64,000 nt of DNA from Bog-473 sp963742035 (lineage in GTDB: Bacteria; Actinomycetota; Acidimicrobiia; Acidimicrobiales; RAAP-2). The stretch covers positions 62,001 to 126,000 of the forward strand of contig CAVUKH010000006.1 of NCBI GenBank assembly GCA_963742035.1, read 5' to 3'. Below the pieces are notes generated by a model. It made no database searches and was not told where the DNA came from. It saw only the letters and a program-made list of their open reading frames with translations. Shown piece by piece: positions 43,996 through 51,821 of the stretch (position 1 is the first letter of the stretch; each line of letters opens with the position of its first letter). The position numbers were made by a program, and so were the translations under genes.

Positions 43996-44502
43996 ATGAA
44001 CAAGAGAGAACTAGCAAAAGCAGTCGCGGTCCAGTCCGACGTTGAGCTGAAGACCGTGATCACCGTCATCGACGGATTCACTGATGTCGTCACCGCCGTC
44101 GTCTCCAAGGGAGAGCCGGTTTCCATCCCTGGCTTCGCCAAGTTCGTCAAGGTGAACAGGGCGGCGCGCATGGGTCGGAACCCGGCCACGGGTGAGGCGA
44201 TCCGCATCAAGGCCTCTAAGAAAGCGCGCATCACTCCGGTGAAGGCGTTCAAGGACGCCGTCCTGGCTCCGGCCACGGCACCGAAGCTGGTGAAGGGTGC
44301 GTACCCGACCAGCGACGCCGCCGTCGCCGCCGCCGGCAAGTCCGCCGCTCCGGCCGCAGCCAAGAAGGCTCCGGCCCGTGCCGCCGCCAAGAAGGCACCG
44401 GCCCGCAAGGCCGCTACGGCACGCAAGGCCCCCGCCAAGAAGGCGCCGGCTCGCAAGGCTCCGGCCAAGCGCGCGCCTGCCAAGAGGGCCGCAAAGAGGT
44501 AG
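43996..44502 (+). CDS. HU-family nucleoid protein with lysine/alanine-rich tail (HupB-like)
   Basis: 168 residues. N-terminal ~92 residues are the HU fold: MNKRELAKAVAVQSDVELKT, VSIPGFAKFVKVNRAARMGRNP with the DNA-binding arm, and PVKAFKDAVL. The rest is a repeated PAKKAPARKA-type tail like actinobacterial HupB, resembling histone H1. It binds DNA without sequence preference and compacts the nucleoid. ATG 43996 is used; CACAAT is seven nt upstream. A strong terminator follows the stop. Confidence 0.93.
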   Translation: MNKRELAKAVAVQSDVELKTVITVIDGFTDVVTAVVSKGEPVSIPGFAKFVKVNRAARMGRNPATGEAIRIKASKKARITPVKAFKDAVLAPATAPKLVKGAYPTSDAAVAAAGKSAAPAAAKKAPARAAAKKAPARKAATARKAPAKKAPARKAPAKRAPAKRAAKR

Positions 44503-44509
44503 AGAAGCA

Positions 44510-44555
44510 AGCCCCGGCCCCACCCCACCAAGGGGGGGCCGGGGCTTTTGCTTTT
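44510..44555 (+). terminator. Intrinsic terminator after the HU gene
   Basis: AGCCCCGGCCCC and its exact complement GGGGCCGGGGCT (44535-44546) form a 12-bp GC stem with a 13-nt loop, followed by TTTTGCTTTT. It begins 7 bp after the stop codon. This is the only textbook terminator I see in the window. Confidence 0.93.
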
Positions 44556-44608
44556 GCCCTGCGGCGCCGTCGGATGAACGAGCCGCACCGTGAACAACGA
44601 GCCGGACC

Positions 44609-44908
44609 GTGAACAGCGAGCCAGACCGGGAACTCGGAGCAGCCGATGGCGCTGCTCCCTCCTCCGACGCTCCTGATCCCGTCGACGAGCTGTCGTCGCG
44701 ACCCCTCACGGAACCGCATCCCGGTCGACTGTCGCCGGATCATCCCGCCTACACGCAGATCATCCGGGTTCATGCCGAGGCCCTGCGCGCCGGTGAGGAC
44801 ACCTACGTCGACCCGCCTTCTGGGTTCACTGTGCTCACCGCCGGCTACTTGGCCCGGCGCGGCGCCTGCTGTGAAAACGGGTGTCGCCATTGCCCTTACG
44901 TCTCGTGA
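44609..44908 (+). CDS. DUF5522 small cysteine-rich protein
   Basis: 99 residues. A variable acidic N-terminus and a conserved end: PPSGFTVLTAGYLARRGACC then ENGCRHCPY. The cysteine cluster CC...GC..CPY defines DUF5522 and probably binds a metal. GTG start; the DNA just before it has two similar copies of ACCGTGAACA about 19 bp apart, so the exact start is uncertain. Function unknown. Confidence 0.82.
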   Translation: MNSEPDRELGAADGAAPSSDAPDPVDELSSRPLTEPHPGRLSPDHPAYTQIIRVHAEALRAGEDTYVDPPSGFTVLTAGYLARRGACCENGCRHCPYVS

Positions 44909-45007
44909 GCGACCGTGGTGAGGGACCGCCCGACCTGCACCACGATCGGAGCGGGGCCACCTCCTATGCTCCCTGGCGGCACGTGGTGCGGACGGAGCAG
45001 ATAGGGC

Positions 45008-45566
45008 ATGAGCGACACCTCACAGGGTCCCGGATGGTGGTTGGCCTCCGACGGCAAGTGGTATCCGCCTGAGCTCTGGACGGGCCCGCCCGACCTGCGC
45101 CCGGCCGGGGCCCCGGCCCAACCCGTGCCGACCCACCCCTCTGGCAATTACGGCTTCGGCCAGTTCCCGCCGCAGGGCCAGTACCCGCCGTCAGGGCCAG
45201 TACCCGCCGCAGGGCCAGTACCCGCCGCAAGGCTTCGGCGCGCCATACGGCCAAGGTGTGCAACAGAAGACGAACGGATTCGCCGTGGCGTCGTTGGTCT
45301 GTTCGTGTGCCGGTCTGTTCTTCCTCCCTGCCATCGCCGGCGTGGTCTTCGGTTTCATCGCTCGCGCGCAGATCAAGCGTTCCAACGGCTTGCAGAAGGG
45401 CAACGGACTGGCCCTCGCCGGCATCATCGTCGGCTTCGGCTGGCTGGCGCTCGTGGTGCTCGGCCTCGTCCTCGGTGCCGGCCAGCCCGTCAACAGCAAC
45501 AACGGCGGTATCGTCGGACCGGGGCTCCTGACGGGAATGCTCAGCTTCGGCAGCCTCGGCGGCTAG
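45008..45566 (+). pseudogene. DUF4190-type membrane protein, interrupted by a one-base insertion
   Basis: First part (45008-45190): MSDTSQGPGWWLASDGKWYP motif, then Pro/Gly/Gln-rich PPQGQY repeats. Second part (45192-45566): QGQY repeats continue, then GFAVASLVCSCAGLFFLPAI and a second helix LALAGIIVGFGWLALVVLGL, a DUF4190 pair. They join if T at 45191 is removed: each 18-nt repeat CAGGGCCAGTACCCGCCG would then stay in frame and the protein would have 185 residues. A sequencing error, slippage mutation or recoding are possible. Confidence 0.8.
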
Positions 45567-45596
45567 TGGCGCCTTCAATCAGGGAGGAACATACGA

Positions 45597-46829
45597 ATGC
45601 AAGGTCTGCTCTATGGCGTCCGCGGTGACCCCTGGACACCGCCGGACGAATCCAACAGCCTCATGCGCGGGCTGTCCCGGACCCCGATGCGGCTCGAGGT
45701 GCTCGAGCGACCGAAGCTCCTGCGCGACGACTGGTGTGTCGCCAAGACGCGGCTCACCGGCATTTGTGGCTCCGACGCCAAAATGGTCTTTATGGACTTC
45801 GGCGATGACTTCGGCGACGGGGCGCTGAACGGGTTCTTCACCTTTCCGACCGTCTTCGGGCACGAGGTGGTGGCTGATGTCGTCGAAGTCGGCCCTGCCG
45901 TGACCACCGTCGAGGTCGGCCAGCGCGTCGTCCTCAATCCCTGGCTCTCCTGCGGCCCGCGTGGCATCGAACCGCCTTGCCCGTCGTGTCAGGACGGTGA
46001 CTTCAGCCTGTGCTGGCATTTCACGCAGGGACCCATCGCAGCCGGCATCCACACCGGAACGTCGAAGGACGCACCCGGCGGCTTCGCCGACTACCTGCCC
46101 GCCCACGAGTCCATGCTCATCCCCGTGCCGGCGGGCCTTACCGACGAGGTGGCCGTCATCGGAGACCCCTTCGCGGTGTCGCTGCACTCCGTCACGCGCC
46201 ACCCGCCGCCGCCGGGCGGCAAGGTGCTCGTCTACGGCGGCGGTGCACTGGGCAGTACGGCGGTAGCCATTCTGAAGGCGCTCTATCCCGACGTCGAGGT
46301 CATGGTCGTCGCGCGTTGGCCCGCGCAGGCCGCTCTGGCCCGCAGGCTCGGTGCCACCGTGGTCGACCCCTTCCCCGTCGAGCAACTGCTGGAAGAGGCG
46401 GCGGCATGGTCGGGCGGCGTTCTGAACCGGTTTGAAGGAAGCTCGCTGCCGATGGCCCATCCGGGTGGCTTCGACGTCGTCTACGACACCGTCGGCACCG
46501 CGCAGACGGCCGAGGTCGGCGTACGCCTCTTGAAGCAACGAGGGACCATGGTCAAGAGCGGCGTGCACGCGCCCGAACGCTGGGAGTGGTCGCCGCTCTA
46601 CTTCAAAGAGATCTCGTGGGTGGGCTCCAACGCCTTCGGCGTCGAGGAGGTGGACGGCGTGCGCATGCATGGCATTGCGCAGTACCTGCGGCTGGCCGAC
46701 GAGGGGCGGATCGACATGACCGGCATGCTGACGCACACGTTCCGACTGGAGCAGTGGCGTGAGGCCTTCACGGTGCTGGCCAACCAGGAGGAGAGCGGTG
46801 CCATCAAAGTCGCCTTCGACTTCCGCTGA
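45597..46829 (+). CDS. Zinc-binding alcohol dehydrogenase-like protein
   Basis: 410 residues. MDR fold: GICGSDAKM and GHEVVADV near residues 56-95 for catalytic zinc; CPSCQDGDFSLC replaces the four-cysteine structural lobe in part; Rossmann loop VYGGGALGSTAVAIL. Compared with the typical 350 residues the N-terminus and the segment around EEAAAWSGGVLNRFEGSS are longer. GGAGG lies eight nt before the ATG. It precedes the diiron gene on the same strand. Confidence 0.85.
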   Translation: MQGLLYGVRGDPWTPPDESNSLMRGLSRTPMRLEVLERPKLLRDDWCVAKTRLTGICGSDAKMVFMDFGDDFGDGALNGFFTFPTVFGHEVVADVVEVGPAVTTVEVGQRVVLNPWLSCGPRGIEPPCPSCQDGDFSLCWHFTQGPIAAGIHTGTSKDAPGGFADYLPAHESMLIPVPAGLTDEVAVIGDPFAVSLHSVTRHPPPPGGKVLVYGGGALGSTAVAILKALYPDVEVMVVARWPAQAALARRLGATVVDPFPVEQLLEEAAAWSGGVLNRFEGSSLPMAHPGGFDVVYDTVGTAQTAEVGVRLLKQRGTMVKSGVHAPERWEWSPLYFKEISWVGSNAFGVEEVDGVRMHGIAQYLRLADEGRIDMTGMLTHTFRLEQWREAFTVLANQEESGAIKVAFDFR

Positions 46830-46962
46830 GCGCAGCGTTCCCGCTCCCGGCATCCGGTATGCCCGGGCCGGCCGAGTGGCCTCCCCAGCCTGACTGCGGG
46901 CACGCCAGGGGGTAGCGTCGCGGCGGGCGCACACCGCCGACAGCCGACCCAAAGGGGGCCTC

Positions 46963-48048
46963 ATGACCACGAGCCCGTCCATCACCGACTCAGACTTCGC
47001 CTTCGACCCGAAGTGGGGCATCGAGTCGCCGTCGACCACCATGTTCGACTTCAACTACACGGGTGGGCGAGACCAGCTCCTGCGCCTCTACGACAAGGGC
47101 ACACGCCGCCAGTGGATCGGCAGCGACCGGCTCGACTGGAGCACCGACGTCGACCTGACGAATCCCGTCGGCATGCCCGACGAGATCATGCCGATCTTCG
47201 GCACGCCGTGGTGGGACGACATGGACGAGAAGCGTCGCGGCGAGCTGCGCCGGCACGTCGAGGCCTGGCGCTTCAGCCAGTTCATGCACGGCGAGCAGGG
47301 TGCACTGATCTGCACGGCCAAGATCGTGCAGACCGTCCCCGACATCGACTCCAAGTTCTACGCGGCCACGCAGGTCATCGACGAGGCGCGCCACGTGGAG
47401 GTCTACAGCCGCTATCTGCACGAGAAGGTGCAGCTGGTGTACCCGCTCAACCGGTATCTCAAAGCGCTGCTCGACGACGTCATCTCCGACAGCCGGTGGG
47501 ACATGACGTATCTCGGCATGCAGGTGCTCATTGAGGGACTCGCCCTGGCGGCCTTCGGGGTCATCCGCAACAACGCGCAGAACCAGTTGGCCAAGGCGTT
47601 GAACGCCTACGTGATGCAGGACGAGGCACGCCACGTCATGTTCGGGCGCTTGGCGCTGCGCGACTACTACCCGCAGCTGAGCGAGGCCGAGCGCGCCGAA
47701 CGCGAGGACTTCTGCATTGAGGCCTGCTACCTGATGCGGGACCGCTTCCTGGGCGACGAGGTGTGGGAGCGACTCGACCTGCCGGCCGAAATCGGCGTCT
47801 ACGTGGAGAACAGCGAGACGCTTCGGGAATTCCGCAACTTCTTGTTCATGCGCATCGTGCCGATCCTGCGCGACATCGGCTTGTGGGGTCCGAAGTTGCG
47901 GGCGGCCTTCGAGGAGATGGGCGTGATCGGCTGGGCCGACGCCGACATCGACGCCGAGATGGCGAGTGACGAGAAGGCCGCCCAGGATCTGGACGTGGCC
48001 CACGACGCCCGCATGGCCCACGTGAAGGCGGTGGCGGAGGAGGCCTGA
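46963..48048 (+). CDS. Ferritin-like diiron-carboxylate protein
   Basis: 361 residues with a complete diiron set: Glu111 (MHGEQGAL), Glu141 and His144 (IDEARHVEVY), Glu191 (LIEGLALAAF), Glu221 and His224 (QDEARHVMFG). This is the arrangement of R2-like and AurF-like oxygenases/oxidases, so the protein probably activates O2 on an unknown organic substrate. GGGGG six nt before the ATG acts as ribosome binding site; TAGCGT farther upstream (about 46914) may be the -10. Confidence 0.88.
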   Translation: MTTSPSITDSDFAFDPKWGIESPSTTMFDFNYTGGRDQLLRLYDKGTRRQWIGSDRLDWSTDVDLTNPVGMPDEIMPIFGTPWWDDMDEKRRGELRRHVEAWRFSQFMHGEQGALICTAKIVQTVPDIDSKFYAATQVIDEARHVEVYSRYLHEKVQLVYPLNRYLKALLDDVISDSRWDMTYLGMQVLIEGLALAAFGVIRNNAQNQLAKALNAYVMQDEARHVMFGRLALRDYYPQLSEAERAEREDFCIEACYLMRDRFLGDEVWERLDLPAEIGVYVENSETLREFRNFLFMRIVPILRDIGLWGPKLRAAFEEMGVIGWADADIDAEMASDEKAAQDLDVAHDARMAHVKAVAEEA

Positions 48049-48242
48049 GGCGGATGGCGGGTTGCGAGCCCGATCCCAGACGGTCGTTGCCGCGCGGATC
48101 GGCGATGTCCAAGGAGCCAGCAGGCACACCGACCTGTGGCCCGCGCTCGGTTGCTCGCCCTTTCCTGGCGTAGTCTGTCCCCACGTTTTACGGAGTCCAC
48201 AGTTCTTGGATCGCCCTGCTGGTATTTTTCGGCCTCTTTGCC

Positions 48243-48530
48243 ATGCGGGCATTTTCCTCTCAACGACGCCACCGGGGCCCGCAGAGGGGATCACCTCGCG
48301 CGAGCTCGTTCACCGACCCCACCATCGCGAGCGACCGTTCTGACGCGGCCGGGGAACCGTCCGAGCAGGTGAAATTCAGCGGCGTGCCTCCCGGTTGGTT
48401 CACAGACCCCTCGGCTCGCCATCAGCAGCGGTACTGGTCCGGGTCCGCATGGACGGAACATGTGATCGACCACGGCGTCCCCGGCATCGACCCACCACCT
48501 GACACCGGCCGTGAGGCGCCCTCAGGCTGA
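48243..48530 (+). CDS. DUF2510-domain protein, start uncertain (likely has an N-terminal membrane helix)
   Basis: 95 residues from ATG 48243, ending in a DUF2510-like module: PPGWFTDPSARHQQRYWSG then SAWTEH. The same frame continues upstream and encodes a clear helix, SSWIALLVFFGLFAM, immediately before this ATG, back to a stop at 48171. No ATG, GTG or TTG starts it, but ACG at 48183 lies six nt after TAGTCT (48171-48176), where a leaderless start would be expected. The true product may thus be a 115-residue membrane protein. Confidence 0.6.
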   Translation: MRAFSSQRRHRGPQRGSPRASSFTDPTIASDRSDAAGEPSEQVKFSGVPPGWFTDPSARHQQRYWSGSAWTEHVIDHGVPGIDPPPDTGREAPSG

Positions 48531-48622
48531 GGGGGATGCGCCTGGGACCCCCGTGGATCCGCCTGGTGGAGGTGCCAGCGGTTTCAGACGCGGGAGTCCT
48601 CCTGGGCACGAGTAACGAAGAA

Positions 48623-49033
48623 TCAGCCGCCCTCCAAAGCCCGCTCGAGCCCGGCGGTGATCTGCTGGGTCGGCTCGTTCGTGTCGAGATAGTCGCGCCA
48701 GCTGGTGACCAGACCCTGACTGTCCACGTCGATCACAGTGGCACCCGTCATGGAGATGGGGACTCCGGCCTTGCCCTCGCCGGCGTGGAACGTCGCCGTC
48801 CCCGTCCACTCGAAGACGGCCCAGTCCGCCCCACCGCGGATGCGGTCGACCTGCTGGCTCCAGTCCGGGAAGATCGCATCGGTGTCCCGGGCCACCTTGT
48901 GCAAGTCGGTCGTCCAGGGGGTGACCGGGTCGCGGAATTGGCCGCCGGGGGCGAACAGGGCGGCGAAGGCGTCGGGGCCGTCGATCGACTCAAACATGCG
49001 GGCCCAGGCCTCCCAGTCTCTGGTGGGACTCAT
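48623..49033 (-). CDS. SnoaL-like / NTF2-superfamily protein
   Basis: 136 residues. WARMFESIDGPDAFAALFAPGGQFRDPVTPW and later WAVFEWTGTATFHAGEGKAG, ATVIDVDSQGLVTSWRDYLD mark the cone-shaped NTF2 fold of limonene-epoxide-hydrolase/SnoaL type enzymes. AAAGGAGG is five nt before ATG 49033, and this ATG overlaps the stop of the preceding YbjQ-like gene (ATGA). It is therefore the last gene of the five-gene YbjQ operon. Substrate unknown. Confidence 0.85.
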   Translation of the reverse strand: MSPTRDWEAWARMFESIDGPDAFAALFAPGGQFRDPVTPWTTDLHKVARDTDAIFPDWSQQVDRIRGGADWAVFEWTGTATFHAGEGKAGVPISMTGATVIDVDSQGLVTSWRDYLDTNEPTQQITAGLERALEGG

Positions 49034-49953
49034 CGATGCCTCCTTTGTGTGGCGCTGCGCATGCTCTCCGCCTCGAAGGTGACCACCGCGTCATTCAGGG
49101 GCAGGACCACCTGGGGCTGGACGAACTGGTGCGACTCGGCCACGAGCTTGACCGCGGTGCCCCAGGCCGTAAACCCGATGGCGTGGCGGGCGAAGCTCAT
49201 GGGACCCTCCGTCACCTTGACCTCGACCACGCCCTGGCCCCCAACCTCGAGTGCCGAGCGTTGCATCTTCTCCATGGCCGACTCGCGAGCCGAGTACATT
49301 GCTTCGGTGTAGTTGGTCAACTCCACGTTCTGTCTCGTCTGTTTCATGGCGGTGCCGGCGGAGCGCCGGGGGGCGTACACGAAGCTGGCGCCGAAGGCCA
49401 GCCCGACGGGCCTCCAGCCGGCGCGCTGGAGCAGGGTGAAGTCACGGGCCGAGAGGTCGGACACGAAGGGCATGGCCAGGGCGGCGTCGGTGCCCGCAGT
49501 GCGGGCATCCTTGCCGGCCTGCATCGGCCGCACCGCTGTACCGACCAGCTCGACGTCAATGTGGTGCGTGCGGACCGACACCTCGACTCGAACCCCCACC
49601 ACACCATGCCCGTGCACCTTGCCGCACTCGGCGCGCAACAGGCTGGCGGCCTGATCCACGGCGGCGTTGTGGGCGTCCGAGGCCATGGAGATGCCACCTC
49701 CAGCGCCCCAGTTCCACACCCCGACGGGAACCGACACCACGGCCACGCCGCACACGAGGTCGAGGGGTTCCCATCCGGCGGCGTGGAGGAGAAGTGCCTC
49801 GTCCACCGACAGGTCCGAGGTAATGCCCCGTTCTCTCGGTGCCGCAGCCGGGCCGGCCAGGGCCTGGGCGCCTCGGAGCATTTCGGCCCGGACGTCCGGA
49901 ATGGGTGCAGCGCCGACACTCAGGTCAGCGGCGTGTCGGTCGGCGCTGCTCAT
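49030..49953 (-). CDS. YbjQ-like (heavy-metal-binding-domain) protein, two modules, third of the operon
   Basis: 307 residues. Two modules of a common type, each starting with a variant of TSDLS..E/D..LL..AGW.P: about residues 45-140 (GITSDLSVDEALLLHAAGWEPL) and 168-275 (FVSDLSARDFTLLQRAGWRPV). Each then shows a helix with SARESAMEKMQ-like sequence and a strand HGVVGVRVEV or GQGVVEVKVTE before a TAWGTAV/ELVGTAV end. The fold is that of YbjQ-type proteins. ATG 49953 overlaps the previous gene (ATGA). Confidence 0.75.
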   Translation of the reverse strand: MSSADRHAADLSVGAAPIPDVRAEMLRGAQALAGPAAAPRERGITSDLSVDEALLLHAAGWEPLDLVCGVAVVSVPVGVWNWGAGGGISMASDAHNAAVDQAASLLRAECGKVHGHGVVGVRVEVSVRTHHIDVELVGTAVRPMQAGKDARTAGTDAALAMPFVSDLSARDFTLLQRAGWRPVGLAFGASFVYAPRRSAGTAMKQTRQNVELTNYTEAMYSARESAMEKMQRSALEVGGQGVVEVKVTEGPMSFARHAIGFTAWGTAVKLVAESHQFVQPQVVLPLNDAVVTFEAESMRSATQRRHR

Positions 49954-50924
49954 ACCAGCCGCACCGTGGGCCGCGGCAGCACCACCGGGTCGAAGTCCTT
50001 GAAGCGCCGCATCCGGTTGCCCCGCAGAGTGCAGTCGATCACCTCGTCGCCGGCCGAGAGCTCCCGGGTAACGACCTCCATGGTCGCACCGTGCAGCTCG
50101 TCGCCGGAGAGCTGCTGGCGCACGTGCTTGCGGGCCAGCTGGCGGGAGGCCATGTGCGCCTTGCTCACCTGCTCCACGAGCGCCGGGCCCGTGTTGTTGC
50201 CCCATCCGCCCATGGAGCCCTCCATGTAGTACTCGGTCATGCAGTAGGCCCACACCCGCACCGAGGCCAGGGCGGCGACCACGGCAACCGGCATGAACCC
50301 CGCCTCGATCGACTTGGTCAGGCGCTGGCCCGCCAGGTATGTGCTCCACGGCCTGCCTCCAGCCGGCGGCGGGCCGCCCTCCACCGTCACCGCCGTGCCC
50401 AAGAAGTGAAACTCGGTCGTCCCGCTGTCGGCCACGTTCGAGACCCGGTCGATCACTCCGATCACCCCGTGGGCGCCGAGCGTGCCGGCCTCCTCGAGCA
50501 TGCGGGAGTACGCCGTCCCGTAGCCGTTGGCCCAGGCCTCTTCGACCCACGGCTGTTCGAGGTTCTGGCCCCAGGTCCGGTGCTCGTTGGAGACGAAGCC
50601 GTGCGGGCAGCGGTACGTCTCGGTGTACGCGCCCGGGACCTGCTGGCCGCCCATGTAGGGCGACATGCCACGCATCGTCCCCGAGCCCGAGCCCGGCCCG
50701 TACCAGCCCCACTGCATGACGCAGAAGCCCTGCACCAGTGCGACGGGTTCCAATCCGAGCTCCAGGCAGGCCGCGAAGTCCGGCACCGTGAGCCCGGATG
50801 AGAACGTGCTGGACTCCAGACGGCGGAGCGCCGCCTCGGGGAGGTCGCCCCGGGGGCCGCCAGCCGGGCTTGTCGCGGCATCCGGCGGTGAGCTGCCCAC
50901 ATCGGGCCCGTCCCCGCCCGACAT
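49950..50924 (-). CDS. YbjQ-like protein, two modules, second of the operon
   Basis: 324 residues. The first module has FSSGLTVPDFAACLELGLEPV, HGVIGVIDRVSN and FHFLGTAVTVEG. The second, less conserved, has AGQRLTKSIEAGFMPVAVVA and ends in VIDCTLRGNRMRRFKDF. An insert in the first module (CVMQWGWYGPGSGSGTMRGM) is rich in Trp and Gly. It shares a one-base stop/start overlap (TGATG at 50924) with the gene before and overlaps the next (ATGA). Function unknown. Confidence 0.75.
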   Translation of the reverse strand: MSGGDGPDVGSSPPDAATSPAGGPRGDLPEAALRRLESSTFSSGLTVPDFAACLELGLEPVALVQGFCVMQWGWYGPGSGSGTMRGMSPYMGGQQVPGAYTETYRCPHGFVSNEHRTWGQNLEQPWVEEAWANGYGTAYSRMLEEAGTLGAHGVIGVIDRVSNVADSGTTEFHFLGTAVTVEGGPPPAGGRPWSTYLAGQRLTKSIEAGFMPVAVVAALASVRVWAYCMTEYYMEGSMGGWGNNTGPALVEQVSKAHMASRQLARKHVRQQLSGDELHGATMEVVTRELSAGDEVIDCTLRGNRMRRFKDFDPVVLPRPTVRLV

Positions 50925-51745
50925 CAGTTGTCCAAGGAGATGATGGTCGTCGGCTTGGGCAGGGTGAATTCACCGCTGCGCTTGGTGACAGCGGTGCCGA
51001 GTGCCAGGAACTCAATGGTGTGCGAGCCCCACTGGTGCGACTTCTCCTCCAGGCGCACGCCCACAATGCCGCTCGCTTCCAACCGGCCCGCCTCGTCCTG
51101 CATCCGCGTCATGGCGAGCTCCCGCGCCTCGTAGAGCGCCTGAGTGAAGTTGGGCAGCTCGACGTTCTGCCCCATGGAGCCGAGCGCCTGCGTGAGTTTG
51201 CGGTGCGCGATGTGGAACACGCAGGTCCCCATGACGAGACCCTGGGGGACGTGCCCGGTCTGCATGAGAGTCCAGAAGTCCTGACCAGAGAGGTCCGACG
51301 TGAAGGGCTTGCCCTGCACGTTCCGGTACGAGGTCCCGTCCTCGGCCTTGACCGCCGTGCCGAAGGCGATGAATTCGGCCGAGTCGTTGCCCCACTCGTA
51401 GTAGTTGACATCGAGGCGCACGCCGACCACACCGTCGGCCCCCAGCTCCTCGGCCTCCTCCTCCATCCGGGTCATGGCGAGCTCACGGGCGGTGTACATG
51501 GCCTCGGTGAGTTTGGTGAGCTCCTGGCTCTGCCCCCACTTCCGGGTCTGGATGCCGATGTGGTAGATCGACGACCCCATCACGAAGCCCAGCGGATGGA
51601 AGCCGGCCTCCTTGACCAGCAGGAACTCGTTGACAGAAAGATCGGAGGTGAAGAGACCGTGCTCCAGCTCCTCGAGCCGGTGGGCGGCGTCCTTCGGCAG
51701 GTCGCTGAGCGCCGGTGGTGAGGCTGGCGCTGCCGGGGTCGCCAT
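50924..51745 (-). CDS. YbjQ-like protein, two modules, first of the three
   Basis: 273 residues from ATG 51745. Modules at about residues 30-135 (FTSDLSVNEFLLVKEAGFHP) and 145-255 (FTSDLSGQDFWTLMQTGHVP), each with an ARELAMTRM helix, a GADGVVGVRL or ASGIVGVRLE strand and a FIAFGTAV or FLALGTAV end. An upstream GTG at 51825, which overlaps the previous stop (GTGA), would extend it to 300 residues if one G were added to the run at 51772-51775; see findings. This is the best conserved of the three. Confidence 0.78.
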   Translation of the reverse strand: MATPAAPASPPALSDLPKDAAHRLEELEHGLFTSDLSVNEFLLVKEAGFHPLGFVMGSSIYHIGIQTRKWGQSQELTKLTEAMYTARELAMTRMEEEAEELGADGVVGVRLDVNYYEWGNDSAEFIAFGTAVKAEDGTSYRNVQGKPFTSDLSGQDFWTLMQTGHVPQGLVMGTCVFHIAHRKLTQALGSMGQNVELPNFTQALYEARELAMTRMQDEAGRLEASGIVGVRLEEKSHQWGSHTIEFLALGTAVTKRSGEFTLPKPTTIISLDN

Positions 51746-51821
51746 GGTCGCTGCCGCCGCCCCATCCTCAACCCCTCCTCAGCCTCAGCCTCAGCCTCCG
51801 TCGTCTGCGGCGTTTCCTCGC

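Noticed and set aside
44580..44630. Repeated ACCGTGAACA before the DUF5522 gene as a regulatory repeat
   Set aside because: Only two imperfect copies, one of which includes the start codon. Likely chance or a local duplication without function.
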